A stretch of 6,558 nucleotides of DNA, from positions 1-6,558 of the forward strand of contig JBBQUP010000136.1 in assembly GCA_038212305.1 (NCBI GenBank), in the 5' to 3' direction. The DNA is from JBBQUP01 sp038212305. GTDB lineage: Bacteria > Bacteroidota > Bacteroidia > Bacteroidales > Marinilabiliaceae. The notes under the pieces were generated by a model that was given only the letters and a program-made list of their open reading frames with translations, did not search any database and was not told where the DNA came from. A program made the translations under genes and the position numbers. How positions within the stretch are numbered: position 1 is the stretch's first letter; each line of letters opens with the position of its first letter. Positions 1 through 6,558 of this stretch are shown here, piece after piece.

Positions 1-478
1 AATGGTAATTAATGTTGCTACACGAAAATATGATGTTTTTGTTACCCCTCAAGGTGGTACAGAAGTCATAATTGGAACAAATTACTCTTTCAGAACAGAA
101 CAGGCGAGTGTTACTTCATTAAATTATTGTTCGATTATTACCCAAGGTTGCGATTTAAAACTCGAAAACTTGGTTGTTGCCGGAACAGGTATTATCACCG
201 GACTTTCAAATAACAATATGACGGATGTTCACAAAAATATTCGGTTATATCCGAATCCTATAACACAAAATGGTGAATTAACCATTGACTTTGGTGCCAA
301 ATTGGAAAAGGTAACTGTTGAAATTTTCGACATCAACGGCAAAATGTTCTATAGCCGTTCAATCGAAAATGCTTCGAAAATGAACTTGACTACAAATGGT
401 ATTCTTAATAAAGGATTCTATATTGTTAAGGTTAGCGATAGCCAAAATACATTCAATCAAAAACTTATAGTAAAATAA
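1..478 (+). CDS. 3' end of a secreted protein with a T9SS type A C-terminal sorting domain
   Basis: The frame is open to the left window edge, so this is the C-terminal part of a longer gene; the ATG at position 2 need not be the true start. The last 80 or so residues (about 79-158 counted from that ATG) form a typical type A sorting domain. It opens with IRLYPNP (residues 80-86), continues with a β-rich stretch containing VEIFDINGKMFYS, then GILNKGFYIVKV, and ends in KLIVK just before the stop. In this family the domain directs proteins already exported by Sec through the outer membrane by type IX secretion, after which it is removed. The roughly 78 residues before it contain two cysteines (NYCS, QGCD) and look β-rich, but I do not recognise the family. 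The final 80 bases closely resemble 5251-5330. A strong terminator follows 16 bases after the stop, so the HTCS gene is a separate unit. The sorting domain is secure; the enzymatic or binding role is unknown. Confidence 0.85.
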   Translation, partial: MVINVATRKYDVFVTPQGGTEVIIGTNYSFRTEQASVTSLNYCSIITQGCDLKLENLVVAGTGIITGLSNNNMTDVHKNIRLYPNPITQNGELTIDFGAKLEKVTVEIFDINGKMFYSRSIENASKMNLTTNGILNKGFYIVKVSDSQNTFNQKLIVK

Positions 479-480
479 TT
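401..480 (+). repeat. Sorting-domain direct repeat, copy 1
   Basis: The 3' end of the first gene's T9SS domain plus two bases past its stop. It aligns without gaps to 5251-5330 at 66 of 80 positions by hand count. The first 26 bases (401-426) are identical, and so are the last 10. The repeat ends at the stop codon; the downstream sequences are unrelated. Confidence 0.85.
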
Positions 481-494
481 CATTTAGTGTTAAT

Positions 495-533
495 AAAAAA
501 AAAAGGTATTCTGAATTGAATACCTTTTTTTTT
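495..533 (+). terminator. Strong hairpin terminator, bidirectional in form
   Basis: The arms GGTATTC (505-511) and GAATACC (518-524) are perfectly complementary around a 6-base loop. They are flanked by ten A residues on the left and nine T residues on the right, so the stem can extend to about 16 bp. The T run makes it an intrinsic terminator for the upstream T9SS gene. The A run gives the same form on the other strand. It separates that gene from the HTCS. Confidence 0.88.
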
Positions 534-645
534 ATCTAATATTTTTTATTTCAATTTGCTTGCCTATATTTACAATCGAGTTCATTATAAATTAAGATAT
601 TCCTATGTTAATATCAATAATTACAATTCAATTATCTGATTACTA
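534..645 (+). promoter_or_regulatory. Probable promoter and leader region of the HTCS gene
   Basis: This AT-rich stretch between the terminator and the HTCS start must hold the HTCS promoter if the terminator works. The best -7-like element is TATATTTA at 565-572, seven of eight positions against the Bacteroidota consensus TAnnTTTG. No TTTG-type -33 element sits at the expected distance, so the exact promoter is uncertain. There is no clear Shine-Dalgarno sequence before the ATG at 646, which is common in this phylum. The TTTTTAAT repeats found downstream of the HTCS are not seen here. Confidence 0.3.
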
Positions 646-3600
646 ATGATTAGAAATATTATTTTTCTTTGTATTCATCCAAAATTCAGCATTCTTTTAT
701 TCATTTTCAGTTTAATTATTTCCTTTAATTCGCCTGCCCAAAATACGAATTTAAAATTCAAGCAACTTTCTATAAACAGTGGTTTATCATATAGTATTGT
801 AACCTGTGTAATTCAAGACAAAGAAGGATTCCTGTGGTTTGGAACAAAAAATGGATTGAATAAATACGATGGATATAAGTTTACAATTTATAAAAATAAT
901 CCATTAGATTCAACAAGTTTATCGCATAACTGGATGTATGGTTTTTGTTTATTAGCAGATAGTGATGGAAAAATATGGGTTGGAACACAAAAAGGATTAA
1001 ACTGTTTTGATAAGGCTACTGAAAAATTTGAACGATATTATGCAAATCAGATTTCCAATAACTCCATTGGTTGTATATATATGGATTATACTAAAAACGT
1101 ATGGATAGGCACTTATTCCGGACTCAATTTATACAACAAAGCCACCAATAGTTTCTTTCAATACAGGCAAAATACTACTAAAGCAATTCAAGAAGATTAC
1201 TATACTAAAATACTCGATAACCGGGATGGTAACCTTATATTGGCTACAAAAAAAGGATTATGGCTTTTTAATATTAAAAACAAGACTTTCAGTCAACATC
1301 CGTCGAGTATTGAAAATAGTACTGTTGCAAACAGTCAAATATCAGATATATTAGAAGATAACGAAAAGAACCTTTGGATTTGTACGGCAAATAATGGTTT
1401 ATTTTGTTACAATAACAACAAGCAAATCATTCATTTTCCAGAATTAAAATCAAAAAAAGAATTCAAATTTAGCAGCATTTATTTCGGATTTCAGGATCGA
1501 AATAATGATTTGTGGTTTGGTACGGATGGAAACGGATTGTATAAATATAATCCCAAAAACCATTCGTTTCAGAATTTCTATAACAGTGGAAATGAATTTA
1601 ACTCTATACCTTCAAATGCTATTTATGCATGTTGCGAAGATAGAAGTAAATTGTTGTGGTTTGGTACCATGAAAGGCATCAGCTACCTCGATAAAAAAAT
1701 GAAATTTGATCACTATCAACGCGTTATAATAGATGATAACTACACTTTAAATAATTATGTAACATCTTTTGCTAAGGACATCAGAGGTAAGCTTTGGATT
1801 GGAACCGATGGGGGAGGATTATGCTTGTACGATCGTAAATCCGGGAAAATTGAACCCTATTTATATAACAAAAAATTAAAATCGCTTAAAGTAATTGATT
1901 TAGTTGCCGATACCGACGGAAAGTTGTGGGTTGGCACATGGGATGGAGGTTTACATTGTATAGATGTTGTTACAAATGAAATAAAAAATTTCATGCCCGA
2001 AAAGGGAAATCCCAATAGTATAATGTCGCCAAACATTATGGCTATGACTATTGATAACAATAAAAAACTTTGGATATCAACATTCTTTGCAGGAATTGAT
2101 TGTTACGACAAAAAAAATAACGAGTTTATTCACATTAAACCAAATGGCAATCCAGCCAATTCAATAACCAAATACGTATATGCTTTAAACAAAGATTATG
2201 AAGGAAATATTTGGGTAGGCAATGTTGGAAATGGAATTAATAGGTTAACATACGACAATAATAAGCCAATAAATAATGACAATATTAAATTCTTCAAATA
2301 TGTAAAATCGACTACTACAAGTGCTGAAAATATCAATGCTTTTTATGAAGATAGTGATCATAATTTGTGGATTGGTTCACAAAATGGATTGGTAAAGTTT
2401 AATTATAGAAATGAGGCAGTTAAAGTTTATATGGAAAAAGATGGTTTGCCCGGTAATGCCATTTGTGGTATATTGGAAGACAGCCATAAAAATCTGTGGA
2501 TTAGTTCAAACAAGGGCATTTCGAAATTTGATAGGAAGAACAATACTTTTAGAAATTACGATACCGGCGACGGCTTACAAAGTAACCAGTTTAACAACCA
2601 TGCGTGTTTTAAAGACAATGATGGCACAATGTATTTTGGTGGCGCAAATGGGTTTAATGTTTTTCATCCCGACAGCATAGTCGACAATCAATACATACCA
2701 CCGGTAGTACTTACCGATTTTAAAATATTTATGAAATCGGTACCGGTTGGTGAAAAAGTAAATGGACGAGTTGTGCTTACTAAATCTATTTCAATGTTAA
2801 AAGAATTAGAGCTTAGGTACGATGAATCGATGATTACATTCGAGTTTGCTGCATTAAACTATATTTTTCCTGAAAAAAATCAATATGCCTATATTTTAGA
2901 AGGTTTTGATAATTCAATTCATTACGTTGGCGATGAGCGTTCAGCAACTTATACAAATTTAAATCAAGGTGAATATACATTTAAAGTAATTGCTTCTAAT
3001 AACGATGGATTATGGAACAATACTGGTGTTTCTATAAAAATAACCATCCTACCCCCTTGGTGGAAAACCTGGTGGTCAAATTGTTTATATTTTTTATTAT
3101 TAATTATAGTATTATTGATTTTAAGGAAAAACACATTAAAAAAAGAAAAAATAAGAAGCCAGATAGCCTTTGAAAGACTTGAATTTGAGAAAACCCTTGA
3201 ATTGAATCAGAAAAGTATTGAAGTTGAACAAATGAAAATCACCTTTTTTACAAATATTTCGCATGAATTTCGAACTCCTCTTACATTAATCACAGGTCCG
3301 ATAGCCAAATTATTATCATCAGAAAATGAATTGAGCGAAGAACAAAAAAATAATAATTATCAATTAATCGATCGCAATTCAAAGCAATTACAACACCTTA
3401 TAAACCAATTATTAGATTTCCGTAAATTAGAAACCGGAAATATGAAATTGGAAATTTGTTTTGGAAATGTCTTAGTTTTTATTGAAAATATTATAGATTC
3501 GTTTAGAGGGTTGGCTCAACAAAAACAAATTCAATTTATAGCTGAAACCTTACACCAAAATAATGAAGTTTGGTTTGATCCGGATAAATTAACTAAAATA

Positions 3601-4794
3601 GTTAATAACTTATTATCCAATGCCTTTAAATTTACTATAAATTATATCAGAGTACAATTATCTATTATCGACAAGCAATTGGTACTTATTGTTGAAGACA
3701 ATGGAATTGGTATTCCAGAGGAACATATTGAAAAAATATTCGATCAATTTTACCGGGTCGATGATACATATACCAGCAAGACATGCGGAACAGGCATTGG
3801 ACTGGCTTTAGTTAAAGAATTAATAGATTTACATAAAGGCACTATAACTGTTGAGAGCAGCGCTGGAAACGGTAGTCGTTTTATTGTTCATTTGCCTGTT
3901 GATAAAGAATATTTGATCAATTTTTCGGTTATTTCTTATAAAACAGAAGAAATAAATACTGTTACTCCTGTTTTTCAGGATGATACTTCTCCTTCATGTG
4001 TAAATAAATTAATACAAGAGTCATCAGATAATGACAAACCGGTATTATTAATTGTAGAAGACAACCTCGATTTATTATCATATTTAAAAAGTTTCCTTTC
4101 ACAAAAATATGTTGTATTTGAAGCAACAAATGGACGTATAGGATTTGAGCAAGCCATTGAAATAATTCCTTCTTTGATTGTTAGTGATGTAATGATGCCA
4201 GAAATGGATGGAATACTTATGACCCGGAAATTGAAAACCGATGAAAGGACAAGTCACATACCTATAATTTTATTAACCGCATTAGCATCAATAGAACATA
4301 AAATACAAGGTTACGAAACAGGAGCTGATGAGTACATAAATAAGCCTTTTAATGAAATTTATTTATTAACTAGAATAAGTAATTTATTAAAATCACGAAA
4401 TTTGCTTCGAGAGAAATTCAGTAAGAGCATTTTGCTGTCCCCAAAAGAATTTTCCGTGAATTCGGCCGATGAATTTTTTTTAAATAGAGCTATAATAATT
4501 ATTGAGGAAAATATGGAAAACCCGAATTTTTCGTCACAATTGTTTTTAGAAAAAATGTCAATAGGAAAAACTCAATTGAATGCAAAATTAAAAGCCGTTA
4601 CTGGTAAAACTATCCGTGAGTTCATTCGTTCAGTTCAATTAAAAAAAGCAGCTCTATTTTTAATTAATGGCGATTTTACACTTTCGGAAGTTTGTTATAA
4701 AGTAGGGTTTGCAAATTACGTAAGCTTCTATAATAATTTTAAAGATTTTTTTGGAGTAATACCCACCGAATTCATAGATCAAAATCGAAAATAA
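646..4794 (+). CDS. Hybrid two-component system sensor/regulator (HTCS) with AraC-type output domain
   Basis: A complete single-protein signalling system of 1382 residues, close to the usual HTCS length. Domains in order: signal peptide (about 1-31, hydrophobic core then NSPAQ); 14 reg_prop repeats (about 40-680, pattern D-x-G-x-[LI]-W-[FVI]-G-T-x-x-G-[LI]), enough for two seven-bladed periplasmic propellers; Y_Y_Y domain (about 685-803); one membrane helix (about 811-826); coiled-coil linker; HisKA with SHEFRTP and phospho-acceptor H873; HATPase_c with N-box N987-N992, G1 box DNGIG (D1018-G1022) and G2 box GTGIG (1048-1052); receiver with acidic pair E1138/D1139, phospho-acceptor D1181, T1211 and K1233; and a C-terminal AraC/HTH_18 domain (about 1276-1382) with two helix-turn-helix units. 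All key catalytic residues are present. HTCS proteins bind an oligosaccharide at the propellers and activate adjacent PUL genes. The neighbouring lyase genes suggest a uronic-acid polysaccharide, but the ligand cannot be predicted. The ATG at 646 is supported by the signal peptide that follows it directly. Confidence 0.97.
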   Translation: MIRNIIFLCIHPKFSILLFIFSLIISFNSPAQNTNLKFKQLSINSGLSYSIVTCVIQDKEGFLWFGTKNGLNKYDGYKFTIYKNNPLDSTSLSHNWMYGFCLLADSDGKIWVGTQKGLNCFDKATEKFERYYANQISNNSIGCIYMDYTKNVWIGTYSGLNLYNKATNSFFQYRQNTTKAIQEDYYTKILDNRDGNLILATKKGLWLFNIKNKTFSQHPSSIENSTVANSQISDILEDNEKNLWICTANNGLFCYNNNKQIIHFPELKSKKEFKFSSIYFGFQDRNNDLWFGTDGNGLYKYNPKNHSFQNFYNSGNEFNSIPSNAIYACCEDRSKLLWFGTMKGISYLDKKMKFDHYQRVIIDDNYTLNNYVTSFAKDIRGKLWIGTDGGGLCLYDRKSGKIEPYLYNKKLKSLKVIDLVADTDGKLWVGTWDGGLHCIDVVTNEIKNFMPEKGNPNSIMSPNIMAMTIDNNKKLWISTFFAGIDCYDKKNNEFIHIKPNGNPANSITKYVYALNKDYEGNIWVGNVGNGINRLTYDNNKPINNDNIKFFKYVKSTTTSAENINAFYEDSDHNLWIGSQNGLVKFNYRNEAVKVYMEKDGLPGNAICGILEDSHKNLWISSNKGISKFDRKNNTFRNYDTGDGLQSNQFNNHACFKDNDGTMYFGGANGFNVFHPDSIVDNQYIPPVVLTDFKIFMKSVPVGEKVNGRVVLTKSISMLKELELRYDESMITFEFAALNYIFPEKNQYAYILEGFDNSIHYVGDERSATYTNLNQGEYTFKVIASNNDGLWNNTGVSIKITILPPWWKTWWSNCLYFLLLIIVLLILRKNTLKKEKIRSQIAFERLEFEKTLELNQKSIEVEQMKITFFTNISHEFRTPLTLITGPIAKLLSSENELSEEQKNNNYQLIDRNSKQLQHLINQLLDFRKLETGNMKLEICFGNVLVFIENIIDSFRGLAQQKQIQFIAETLHQNNEVWFDPDKLTKIVNNLLSNAFKFTINYIRVQLSIIDKQLVLIVEDNGIGIPEEHIEKIFDQFYRVDDTYTSKTCGTGIGLALVKELIDLHKGTITVESSAGNGSRFIVHLPVDKEYLINFSVISYKTEEINTVTPVFQDDTSPSCVNKLIQESSDNDKPVLLIVEDNLDLLSYLKSFLSQKYVVFEATNGRIGFEQAIEIIPSLIVSDVMMPEMDGILMTRKLKTDERTSHIPIILLTALASIEHKIQGYETGADEYINKPFNEIYLLTRISNLLKSRNLLREKFSKSILLSPKEFSVNSADEFFLNRAIIIIEENMENPNFSSQLFLEKMSIGKTQLNAKLKAVTGKTIREFIRSVQLKKAALFLINGDFTLSEVCYKVGFANYVSFYNNFKDFFGVIPTEFIDQNRK

Positions 4795-4828
4795 TAACAT
4801 CAATTATTTTTAAACCATTCATTATCAA

Positions 4829-4864
4829 TAGCATTAAAAATCGAACGGTCAATTTTTAATGCTA
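4829..4864. repeat. Perfect 13-bp inverted repeat downstream of the HTCS (possible terminator)
   Basis: TAGCATTAAAAAT (4829-4841) is the exact reverse complement of ATTTTTAATGCTA (4852-4864), with a 10-base loop. It starts 34 bases after the HTCS stop, so an HTCS terminator is the simplest reading. However, no T run follows the right arm directly; six T residues come only at 4874-4879. The left arm, extended to 4832-4846, can also pair with 4869-4883 at 13 of 15 positions, giving a competing fold that ends in the T run. The right arm overlaps the first of three TTTTTAAT repeats, so a protein-binding role is an alternative. Confidence 0.65.
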
Positions 4865-4903
4865 CTTAGGTCGTTTTTTAATGATTTTCAACTGATTTTT
4901 AAT
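4847..4903 (+). promoter_or_regulatory. Three phased TTTTTAAT direct repeats, candidate activator site
   Basis: TTTTTAAT occurs at 4853-4860, 4875-4882 and 4896-4903, with spacings of 22 and 21 bases, about two helical turns each. The first two copies lie in longer repeats, GGTCAATTTTTAATG (4847-4861) and GGTCGTTTTTTAATG (4869-4883), identical at 13 of 15 positions. The third shares only the core. The last copy ends 22 bases before a -7-type promoter element, where a class II activator would touch the -33 region. Regulators with two DNA-contacting units, including AraC-family proteins, commonly use direct repeats at about this spacing. The HTCS next door carries such a domain, so it is the natural candidate; that link is inference. 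The AT-rich background weakens the case. Confidence 0.4.
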
Positions 4904-4925
4904 ACACTTATCTTTTGTTTTACCC

Positions 4926-4933
4926 TAAATTTG
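4926..4933 (+). promoter_or_regulatory. Candidate Bacteroidota -7 promoter element
   Basis: TAAATTTG matches the TAnnTTTG -7 consensus of the Bacteroidota housekeeping sigma factor at every fixed position. It would start transcription about 20 bases before the ATG at 4959. No good TTTG element lies about 19 bases upstream, which fits a promoter that needs an activator. It now faces only a gene relic, but transcripts could continue into the lyase gene at 5425. Confidence 0.45.
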
Positions 4934-4958
4934 TTGTAGAGATAACTACTGATAAATT

Positions 4959-5258
4959 ATGGTAAGACTTACTTCAATACAATCTTCTGGTACAGGAAGA
5001 GGAGCTATTGGCGTTTATTGTTACACAAGTGGCGAATGTCAGGAAACTTGTCGAGATCAACATCATGCAATGATGGGACTTGGTGAAATAGTTGAATCGT
5101 GTGAAATTGCTTGGAAACAAGGCATAGATCTTTATAGCCTGCTGCCGGTAAATGGAATGCCTCGATTAGCCCAATGTCTTGAATATACAGCTAAGATTTG
5201 TGACGGAACATGCATGCCTTCTTCTTGCGGCACTAAATCCCAGACAACTAATTCTTAA
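4959..5258 (+). pseudogene. Internal fragment of an alginate-lyase-family (PF05426-like) polysaccharide lyase
   Basis: This 99-codon frame looks like the middle of a much larger enzyme. The stretch from about residue 15 to 80 contains GECQETCRDQHHAMMGLG, then CEIAWKQGIDLYS and CLEYTAK. From memory of the family, this is the conserved block around (E)SxRDQxHxxxGLG...AWNQGxDLY...LLKGLEYTAKY found in secreted alginate-lyase-family proteins (PF05426 and related PL families, normally about 350-400 residues). The N-terminal half, a signal peptide and the C-terminal part are all absent. An in-frame stop (4953-4955) lies just before the ATG, so the frame cannot extend upstream. The last few residues (about 93-99) have no family resemblance, and the stop arises by running out of frame into a sorting-domain remnant. 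Eight cysteines in 99 residues (C21, 27, 31, 48, 73, 81, 85, 90) is unusual and fits a disulfide-bonded secreted ancestor. An expressed small protein cannot be ruled out, but a catalytic lyase is very unlikely. Family assignment rests on motif recognition only. Confidence 0.7.
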
Positions 5259-5328
5259 TAAAGGATTCTATATTGTCAAAGTAAATGATGGTCAAAATAC
5301 TTACATTAAAAATCTTGTTGTAAAATAA
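5251..5328 (+). pseudogene. Remnant of a T9SS sorting domain, out of frame with the preceding fragment
   Basis: Read in its own frame, this gives ILNKGFYIVKV, then NDGQNTYIKNLVVK and a stop: the last 25 residues of a type A sorting domain. The initial part of such a domain, including the YPNP motif, is missing. The remnant lies in a different frame from the lyase fragment before it, which stops at 5258 after overlapping it by 8 bases. It is very similar to the 3' end of the first gene. The likeliest origin is the tail of the same lyase gene after an internal deletion; recombination with a paralogous sorting domain is the alternative. No start codon or ribosome binding site suggests independent translation. 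Confidence 0.75.
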
Positions 5329-5330
5329 TT
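5251..5330 (+). repeat. Sorting-domain direct repeat, copy 2
   Basis: Partner of 401-480. The similarity begins abruptly at 5251, exactly where the lyase fragment loses its family resemblance, so this position marks a junction within a few bases. Confidence 0.85.
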
Positions 5331-5424
5331 TTATTAAAAACTTTTTATAAAGAATTTAAATCATTTAATTCTACGAGGGCTTAACATTGCCCTAAGCTAT
5401 TAATAACGAATAAAAGAGGTGTTT
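5329..5424 (+). promoter_or_regulatory. Leader region of the polysaccharide lyase gene, with a small hairpin
   Basis: A 96-base AT-rich spacer. AGGGC (5376-5380) and GCCCT (5389-5393) can form a 5-bp stem with an 8-base loop, the only GC-rich structure here. No T run follows it, so it is not a standard terminator. I find no TAnnTTTG promoter match, so the lyase gene may be transcribed from the promoter at 4926 through the relic or from an unrecognised promoter. A purine-rich AGAGG (5415-5419) lies five bases before the ATG and is a good ribosome binding site candidate, supporting the start at 5425. Confidence 0.4.
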
Positions 5425-6558
5425 ATGAAAAAAAAACTATTCATTTCGATTTTTGTGTTATTTGCTTTTTGTTTTCAACAAAAAAATTTAGCACAACAAG
5501 TGTTTTTTGCTGACTACGATGCAACTTCAACCGGAGGAACAGGCAATACTGCCGTAGGGGATCATGCCGGTTCATTGGCAATAACACAATACCAATTCTT
5601 TTCGAACAGGTGTGGATTAACAACAACACCAGCAGCAGTTTCTGGCAGACCTGGAAATGGAGTAATTCGTTTTGAAACCCGCCAAAGTGACGGCAATTAC
5701 GCGAAGACAAGTGGTAATAGAGCTGAATTTAAATTTGCAAATCAGACTCTTAATAATAACAATAATTCACCAACTGAGTTATGGTATGCTTGGAGTATTT
5801 ATATTCCAGATCCAGGTACAGGAAGCAATAAATGGGATGGTGGTGACAATGCATATGCTAGCCCACAAAATGCCGGAGATGGCGGTGGAAGAGAAATTTA
5901 TATACAAATTCATGCTCCCGATGGTATTAATTTAAATGGAAATACTGAAAATCCACCTTTAGCTTTTTATAGGTCAGTAGATGCATCAAAACCAAATGTT
6001 GGTTATTTCAAATTTACTTGGCGTTGGAACAATAACGCTTCGGGCGAAAGCAATAGTGTTCCTATTTCTATTGAATTAGGTGTTTGGACTGACTATGTCA
6101 TGAGAGTGGTTTGGTCAAATAGTTCATCAAATAATGGTGCTATTGAATTATGGAAAAATGGTGTTAAAGTTGTTAGTGCATTGAATACCAGAGTTGGATA
6201 CAACAATATGAGCTTCTCTTATTTCAAACAAGGTATTTACGCTTTCGACTGGAATAATGGAAATACTACTCCCGACACCTATAATGCTGTTGCATATTAT
6301 GATGAAGTTAAATTATACCATGGTTCTACTACCTATGATAATATGAAGCCAAGACGTGGCACATCAACACCTGACCTCATTGCCCCAACCGCTCCAACAA
6401 CACTTTCAGCAAGCAACACAACCTCGTCAAGCACCAGCTTGTCATGGACAGCATCTACTGATAATGTTGGCGTTACCGGTTATGATGTGTATCAAAATGG
6501 TGTATTGAAAACTTCAGTTTCCACAACTTCTGCTGCTATTACTGGTTTAACAGCTAGT
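5425..6558 (+). CDS. Secreted jelly-roll polysaccharide lyase (heparin lyase I/PF14099-like) with FN3 module, 3' end outside the window
   Basis: The frame is open for 378 codons to the right edge. The start is supported by an AGAGG site and an immediate signal peptide (MKKKLFISIF..., hydrophobic core, NLAQQ; cleavage near residue 23). Residues about 26-300 resemble the β-jelly-roll polysaccharide lyases of the PF14099 group. Visible landmarks are GNRAEF (R99, E101), ELWYAWSIYIP (118-128), QIH (Q161-H163), YFKQGIY (266-272) and YYDEVK (291-296). The R-x-E, QIH and YFKxGxY triad also recalls alginate-lyase family PL7, where these motifs line the active cleft. H163 and Y272 are therefore the likeliest catalytic pair (inference). 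Such enzymes cut uronic-acid polysaccharides by β-elimination; the substrate cannot be told from sequence. After a threonine/proline-containing linker, residues about 320-378 begin a fibronectin type III domain (W341, GYDVY at 352-356) that the window cuts. A T9SS sorting domain at the unseen C terminus is expected but not shown. C16 is not in a proper lipobox, so a lipoprotein is unlikely. Confidence 0.85.
   Translation, partial: MKKKLFISIFVLFAFCFQQKNLAQQVFFADYDATSTGGTGNTAVGDHAGSLAITQYQFFSNRCGLTTTPAAVSGRPGNGVIRFETRQSDGNYAKTSGNRAEFKFANQTLNNNNNSPTELWYAWSIYIPDPGTGSNKWDGGDNAYASPQNAGDGGGREIYIQIHAPDGINLNGNTENPPLAFYRSVDASKPNVGYFKFTWRWNNNASGESNSVPISIELGVWTDYVMRVVWSNSSSNNGAIELWKNGVKVVSALNTRVGYNNMSFSYFKQGIYAFDWNNGNTTPDTYNAVAYYDEVKLYHGSTTYDNMKPRRGTSTPDLIAPTAPTTLSASNTTSSSTSLSWTASTDNVGVTGYDVYQNGVLKTSVSTTSAAITGLTAS

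Noticed and set aside
1857..2060. Minus-strand open frame of 67 codons inside the HTCS gene
   Set aside because: It lies fully within a strongly supported coding frame, lacks family features, and arises from antisense reading of the propeller repeats.
2411..2680. Plus-strand open frame of 89 codons overlapping the HTCS in another frame
   Set aside because: The HTCS frame here encodes clear propeller repeats; the alternative product has no recognisable domain.
3975..4157. Minus-strand open frame of 60 codons opposite the receiver domain
   Set aside because: Antisense shadow of the linker and receiver; no start signals or family resemblance.
4795..4958. Upstream remainder of the lyase relic in other frames
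   Set aside because: I scanned the interval before 4959 for the missing N-terminal half; stops occur in every frame and no lyase-like motif appears.
4829..5330. Insertion sequence or transposon ends as the cause of the relic
   Set aside because: The 13-bp inverted repeat is a single short hairpin. There is no second copy past 5330, no transposase motif and no target-site duplication.
5425..5475. Possible lipoprotein signal at C16 of the lyase
   Set aside because: The residues before the cysteine (FAF) do not fit a lipobox, and the sequence continues to a more typical signal peptidase I site near residue 23.
5441..5935. Open frames at 5441-5710 (minus) and 5672-5935 (plus) within the polysaccharide lyase
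   Set aside because: The lyase frame from 5425 has a signal peptide, ribosome binding site and conserved motifs across the whole interval, so these are shadows.

Overview
The window looks like part of a polysaccharide-degradation locus from a Bacteroidota genome. The order cannot be fixed; a marine or other free-living member is plausible but is inference. Three things support the phylum: an AT-rich sequence, C-terminal type IX secretion (T9SS, type A) sorting domains, and a one-piece hybrid two-component system (HTCS) of the kind that controls polysaccharide utilisation loci (PULs).

Layout, all on the + strand. (1) At 1-478 is the 3' end of a secreted protein of unknown function that finishes in a T9SS sorting domain. 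A strong bidirectional hairpin terminator follows at 495-533. (2) At 646-4794 is a complete 1382-residue HTCS: signal peptide, two seven-bladed sensor propellers, Y_Y_Y domain, one membrane helix, histidine kinase, receiver and AraC-type DNA-binding domain. (3) At 4795-4958 is a non-coding interval with a perfect 13-bp inverted repeat, three TTTTTAAT repeats spaced 21-22 bp apart, and a perfect match to the Bacteroidota -7 element TAnnTTTG. (4) At 4959-5328 is a gene relic. An internal piece of an alginate-lyase-family (PF05426-like) enzyme is joined, out of frame, to the last 25 codons of a T9SS sorting domain. (5) From 5425 to the window end is the 5' part of a secreted jelly-roll polysaccharide lyase of the heparin-lyase-I/PF14099 type, followed by a fibronectin type III module cut by the window edge.

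Inferred working model: the HTCS senses an oligosaccharide in the periplasm and activates nearby genes for T9SS-exported lyases. The two recognisable enzyme types both point to a uronic-acid-containing polysaccharide, but the exact substrate cannot be read from sequence. No SusC/SusD pair, sulfatase or glycoside hydrolase lies in the window. The most unusual parts are the decayed lyase/sorting-domain chimera and the phased repeats in front of it.
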